Positions 20,270-23,308 of a stretch of 23,308 nucleotides of DNA are shown piece by piece (the first letter of the stretch is position 1; every line of letters begins with the position of its first letter). Origin of the DNA: a virus; IMG/VR virus record IMGVR_UViG_3300042882_000986, positions 1-23,308 of that record; one strand, written 5' to 3'. Position numbers and translations under genes: made by a program. The notes under the pieces are model-generated. The model was given only the letters and a program-made list of their open reading frames with translations. It was not told the DNA's origin and did no database searches.

Positions 20270-20634
20270 TTTTTGTAATTTCCTTTGCCTGGTATAGTGT
20301 TCCTAACGCCACCCACTGGATCCTCTACGTCTCCAGTTCTTCGTGGTATAAGGTGTATGTGTGGATACATCACAGTTTGACCTGCTGCCACACCATTGTT
20401 GTAACCAATGTTGAATGCGTCGCATTCACCAGATGCAACCATGTGGGTACCATCAGTCAAGGCCTCCTCAAAGGCTCGCACGATCCAGTTAGGATTGTCG
20501 TTGTCCTTGGGCACATACAATCTGTGTCCGGGTGTGCAGGGATACCGGTCAAGATAAACAACCACTTGAGATCGATGGTCTATCTCGTTGTCCCATGGTG
20601 CTATGCCGGCCTGTTGTGCTTCTACAAGTTTCAT
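20266..20634 (-). CDS. HIT-family (histidine triad) protein, 122 aa
   Basis: NIGYNNGVAAGQTV and HIHLIPRR form the HIT nucleotide-binding end. Compared with the usual GQTVxHxHxHxIPR, the first His of the triad is Tyr90 and the other two (His92, His94) remain, so the catalytic His is kept. CTPGHRLYVPK is the family's N-terminal block. DVEDPVGGVRNTIPGKGNY is the typical C-terminus of phage and bacterial HIT proteins. It would hydrolyse or transfer nucleoside phosphates such as Ap4A-type compounds. It starts 1 nt after the lipoprotein stop. Confidence 0.86.
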   Translation of the reverse strand: MKLVEAQQAGIAPWDNEIDHRSQVVVYLDRYPCTPGHRLYVPKDNDNPNWIVRAFEEALTDGTHMVASGECDAFNIGYNNGVAAGQTVMYPHIHLIPRRTGDVEDPVGGVRNTIPGKGNYKK

Positions 20635-20635
20635 G

Positions 20636-23080
20636 TTAATCTATCCAAAATCTAAGTTCGGTCATTGCGCGATACTGTCCTGCGGTGGTACTCATGGCAC
20701 TCAACCTTAACTGGGAGTGTTTGGTCAGTTGATTGGTGTACAAGGCTCGCACATAACCTGTGGTTTGATTTTGCACTTGCAATGTTTTGTTAGTATATAC
20801 TATGTTTCCGCCCATGTCAACGGCTGTGGGTATGCGGGCTTGTACCGAACCAGATAAGACCACGGGTTTGACACCGGCATATATGCCCATGTCACCGGCA
20901 CGTCGGGCATCACCAAATCTGTATCCGGATTCGGCCCATGCACCCCACATGTTGTCTACTCGAGTGATCAAGCCCGGTTGTATGTTTGTGGTCACGTGCA
21001 TGGCACTGGCTTGTGCGGAGAATCCATTCCGTCGGTAGGTGACCACATTGTCCATGATACCGCTTCCATTGATCTCACCCCAGGCACCACCAAAGGCCAT
21101 CCAAGGATTGCTGTTGAGATAGGTGTATTGTGTGCCCACACTCCAGTTGCCTTTCGAATACCACCTGGGCACACCCACTGTGTATTGTTTGGGTTTGTTA
21201 AGACCCTGGCCGGTGTTGTCACGGCCGGCAAAATCATTGCCAAAGCGTAGATTGCCCACAGTGGTCAGGGCGCCATTGACCAGGTATTCGGCATGGCTGG
21301 TCAGTTCATATTGATCATTGTGTTCGGTATTGTATCCAAACGCATTCATGGCAGTGATGTTCATGGGTTTGATATTGGTAGTGAATGCACGACCCAGGCT
21401 GTCGGTGACCACAGCTGCTCCGTCACCAATGTTCAGGCCTGTGATATAACCACGTATGGGTGCGATGCCACCGGTAGCAAGAGGTATGCCCAAGATGCCG
21501 ATGGGCTGGAATGCTTTTTCTGGATCCAACACATTCATGCCAAACCATGTGGTCGAACTCTGGGCCAACACTGTGTTGATCTGGCCGTCACTCATCCAAG
21601 GCCAAGCCTGTTTGATTGCTGCAGCAGTGGCCTGAGCATTAGCGGCAGTGGAACCTAGCTTGCTGAGATAAATGGCCTTTTGTTGCACACCGCTACTGAC
21701 ATAACTGACTGCAGTGGCTAGATACATATTGCCATCGGGTCCTTTGACAAATATTATGCCATTGGCTCCTGTTTCGGCACTGGCATTGATGGCCTTTTCC
21801 AAGGCTAAAGACTGTCCAAGAAAAGCATCGATCACTGTGCCATAACTGGCCACATATTTGTGTTCTTTGGTGTGTATCAACACCTGTGCCCCAGTGCCGC
21901 TGGTCCAACTGGTTCCGCCCAACACAATGTCAATGAGACCATCGTTGTTCACGTCCATTAGTTTGGGATTGTAGTGTTGTGAAGATGTATTTGTGTTATA
22001 CCCAACCAAGGTCGAGTCTGTGACGTCTGCAAACGTGCCACCACCGCGGTTTTTCAAGAACTGTATTTCACTGTAGTCGGGCCAGGTGTATCCGCCGGTG
22101 CCGTTGGCTTTAAGGGGTCGGCTGAATATGACAGCACTGGTAAGTCCTGAGTTGTCAAAGTCAAATGCCAGAGCTCTGTAGTCGTGGCTACCAGCGAATC
22201 CGTACCCACTCCATTTGGGCAACAAGAATCTAGAATTAGGCAGGGTGGCTATCAAGTTCAATTCAAAATCCTGTGTGGGTCTGCCACCATTGACCATGCT
22301 CCAACTATACAGTCGATTGTTTCCAGCCTGCCAGGCATTTTGATCAGTTAAAATGATAGTGCTACCGCCATTGCCCATGAAGTCTGCTATGGCCACTGAA
22401 CCGGCTGTGCCACCATAGTTTTGACCAGTGACCCAATGGGTGCTAAAAGTTCGATCAGCATTGCCAAAATTCACACGACTGCCAGTGGTAAAGATATCAC
22501 TGCGACCGTCGCCGTTGATATCATAAACTGCACTGTCGTGGCCATGTATGCCAAGATTCAAATCCACTCGGGTAAACCTGGTACCGTTGTTGAAAAATAC
22601 CCAACCGGATCCGGTTGAGCTGGCATCAGTATTGGGTGCCACGTACATGTCTTTGCGACCATCACCGTCGAAGTCAGCAAATTTAACGCTGGGTTCTGTG
22701 CCCAAGATAACGTTGTCTGTGCCTGAAAACCACTGACTGGTTCGATTGACTAAAGTACCATTGCTCCAACCAAACACATTGAGGTTAGATGTGGGATAGG
22801 ACCCTTGATTGCTGGTACCGGATCTGCCGGCTGTGATTAATTCTTCACCGTTGCCACTGAGATTTTCAGCAAACATGGCACTGGAATCATATTCTCGTGC
22901 GGTGCTGTTTATGGGATTGACTGATCCAACTCGCACAGGAGTGGAATATGGAACTTGTCTAAGTATAGGGTTAGGGCTGTTGTATGGACTACCACCTCCA
23001 CCACCTCCACCACCTCCTCCACAACCAGTGATTACTACAACTGTGCCAAAAAGACAAGTCCAAAGCAATTTGCGCCGCAT
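20636..23080 (-). CDS. Large outer-membrane-type FG-GAP lipoprotein, 814 aa
   Basis: MRRKLLWTCLFGTVVVITGC is a lipoprotein signal with lipobox ITGC (Cys20), then ten glycines (21-30). Residues about 70-390 contain FG-GAP/VCBS beta-propeller repeats with calcium-type loops: ADFDGDGRKDM, DINGDGRSDI, ADFMGNGG, DFDNSG, DVNNDGLIDI. A helical segment (about 420-505) is followed by WFGMNVLDPEKAFQPIG and DSLGRAFT, a pattern like the linker of subtilase autotransporters, and a C-terminal part rich in alternating aromatic and polar strands ending in MTELRFWID that could be a beta-barrel or beta-sandwich. It may coat the infected cell or take part in adsorption or exclusion. The barrel call is inference. 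An exact sigma70 promoter precedes it. Confidence 0.85.
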   Translation of the reverse strand: MRRKLLWTCLFGTVVVITGCGGGGGGGGGGSPYNSPNPILRQVPYSTPVRVGSVNPINSTAREYDSSAMFAENLSGNGEELITAGRSGTSNQGSYPTSNLNVFGWSNGTLVNRTSQWFSGTDNVILGTEPSVKFADFDGDGRKDMYVAPNTDASSTGSGWVFFNNGTRFTRVDLNLGIHGHDSAVYDINGDGRSDIFTTGSRVNFGNADRTFSTHWVTGQNYGGTAGSVAIADFMGNGGSTIILTDQNAWQAGNNRLYSWSMVNGGRPTQDFELNLIATLPNSRFLLPKWSGYGFAGSHDYRALAFDFDNSGLTSAVIFSRPLKANGTGGYTWPDYSEIQFLKNRGGGTFADVTDSTLVGYNTNTSSQHYNPKLMDVNNDGLIDIVLGGTSWTSGTGAQVLIHTKEHKYVASYGTVIDAFLGQSLALEKAINASAETGANGIIFVKGPDGNMYLATAVSYVSSGVQQKAIYLSKLGSTAANAQATAAAIKQAWPWMSDGQINTVLAQSSTTWFGMNVLDPEKAFQPIGILGIPLATGGIAPIRGYITGLNIGDGAAVVTDSLGRAFTTNIKPMNITAMNAFGYNTEHNDQYELTSHAEYLVNGALTTVGNLRFGNDFAGRDNTGQGLNKPKQYTVGVPRWYSKGNWSVGTQYTYLNSNPWMAFGGAWGEINGSGIMDNVVTYRRNGFSAQASAMHVTTNIQPGLITRVDNMWGAWAESGYRFGDARRAGDMGIYAGVKPVVLSGSVQARIPTAVDMGGNIVYTNKTLQVQNQTTGYVRALYTNQLTKHSQLRLSAMSTTAGQYRAMTELRFWID
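22991..23020 (-). repeat. Poly-glycine codon repeat behind the lipobox
   Basis: Ten glycine codons made of GGA and GGT include a 9-bp unit (GGAGGTGGT) present three times. It encodes a flexible tether after the lipid-modified Cys20. Unit length is a multiple of three, so copy change would alter tether length but not the frame. Confidence 0.85.
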
Positions 23081-23113
23081 CTAGCATCCATGAGAGTAAT
23101 TAATAATACAACT

Positions 23114-23142
23114 ATTATAACACTGCGGGTATTTTGTGTCAA
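23114..23142 (-). promoter_or_regulatory. Consensus sigma70 promoter of the lipoprotein gene
   Basis: TTGACA (23137-23142), 17 bp and TATAAT (23114-23119): both boxes and the spacer are ideal. The start should be near 23107, giving a leader of about 26 nt before ATG 23080, with only a weak GGA Shine-Dalgarno. Confidence 0.88.
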
Positions 23143-23159
23143 ACTAGGTTAGTGCGTAC

Positions 23160-23308
23160 TTACCTGGGTGCAAACTCTTGCTGTAGCTTGATATTGTCCA
23201 TGAACTCTTTTTTAGTTGCTGGATCGGTCTTGAACGCACCTTTGAGCACCGTGGTCTGAGTCAATGAACTGTGTGCCATGATTCCGCGATTCTCACAGCA
23301 ACCATGTG
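23160..23308 (-). CDS. folE: GTP cyclohydrolase I, C-terminal 48 residues (runs off the right edge)
   Basis: The frame reads HGCCENRGIMAHSS, then LTQTTVLKGAFKTDPATKKEF and ends in QEFAPR and TAA. The His-x-Cys near RGI, the downstream Ser/Thr stretch, the G-x-F and the final EF helix are the C-terminal pattern of FolE, where this Cys is the third zinc ligand. FolE makes dihydroneopterin triphosphate from GTP, the substrate of QueD. With queD and queE in the window it points to 7-deazaguanine synthesis. Only the end is seen, so the length cannot be judged. Confidence 0.8.
   Translation of the reverse strand, partial: HGCCENRGIMAHSSLTQTTVLKGAFKTDPATKKEFMDNIKLQQEFAPR

Noticed and set aside
22991-23020. 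Phase-variable on/off switch in the lipoprotein gene
   Set aside because: The repeat units are multiples of three, so slippage would not change the frame.
1-23308. CRISPR arrays, insertion sequences, integrase or attachment sites
   Set aside because: No regularly spaced repeats, transposase or integrase motifs, or tRNA-end duplications were seen.

Overview
The window is best read as part of a large T4-like (myovirus-type) phage genome. Every gene I can support lies on the minus strand, packed with ATGA or TAATG overlaps. Between about 1.2 and 5.3 kb there is a T4-type RNase H (FEN/XPG family) next to several short proteins whose sequence patterns I recall from T4-like cyanophages and other marine or freshwater T4-like phages. 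Host clues point to Betaproteobacteria: a Burkholderiales-style trimeric porin at the left edge, and a lipoprotein whose lipobox cysteine is followed by ten glycines. No capsid, tail or polymerase gene lies in the window, so the phage assignment rests on RNase H, the small conserved genes, the promoters and the layout.

Layout, read leftward in the direction of transcription from the right edge: end of GTP cyclohydrolase I (folE); an outer-membrane-type FG-GAP lipoprotein; a HIT protein; a small secreted protein; a decayed HIT fragment; an A+T-rich radical SAM gene; queD; then a nine-gene overlapping surface-sugar operon from 18.2 to 9.2 kb (glycosyltransferase, RmlB-like dehydratase, methyltransferase, putative glycosyltransferase, RfbH-like 3-dehydratase, class I aminotransferase, a ThDP enzyme split into two subunits, FkbM methyltransferase, SDR). 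Next come a phosphoribosyltransferase, a small ORF, queE, a small ORF, nadE, a UDP-sugar dehydrogenase, a phage hypothetical, two tandem SGNH-like proteins, RNase H, four small phage proteins, a tRNA-Ile2(CAU), three mini-proteins, a tmRNA gene with its own promoter and terminator, and the start of the porin.

The most striking item is the unannotated RNA gene at about 414-702 (minus). It is a circularly permuted, two-piece tmRNA (ssrA). An acceptor piece ending in CCA precedes the coding piece; the two can pair through a 7-bp acceptor stem and a further 6-bp helix; the coding piece carries the tag ANASNDEVFALAA. It sits behind an exact TTGACA-17-TATAAT promoter and ends at a strong intrinsic terminator.

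A second theme is promoter layout. Several consensus sigma70-type promoters on the minus strand precede the tRNA, tmRNA, RNase H, phosphoribosyltransferase, queD and lipoprotein genes. At RNase H and the phosphoribosyltransferase the -10 box ends only 5-6 nt before the ATG, which predicts leaderless mRNAs. A T4-late-like TATAAATA sits 7 nt before the glycosyltransferase ATG. Functionally the genes group into 7-deazaguanine precursor synthesis (folE, queD, queE; queC not in the window), NAD and nucleotide metabolism (nadE, phosphoribosyltransferase, HIT), cell-surface remodelling (porin, lipoprotein, sugar operon, UDP-sugar dehydrogenase, SGNH proteins) and translation (tRNA, tmRNA).
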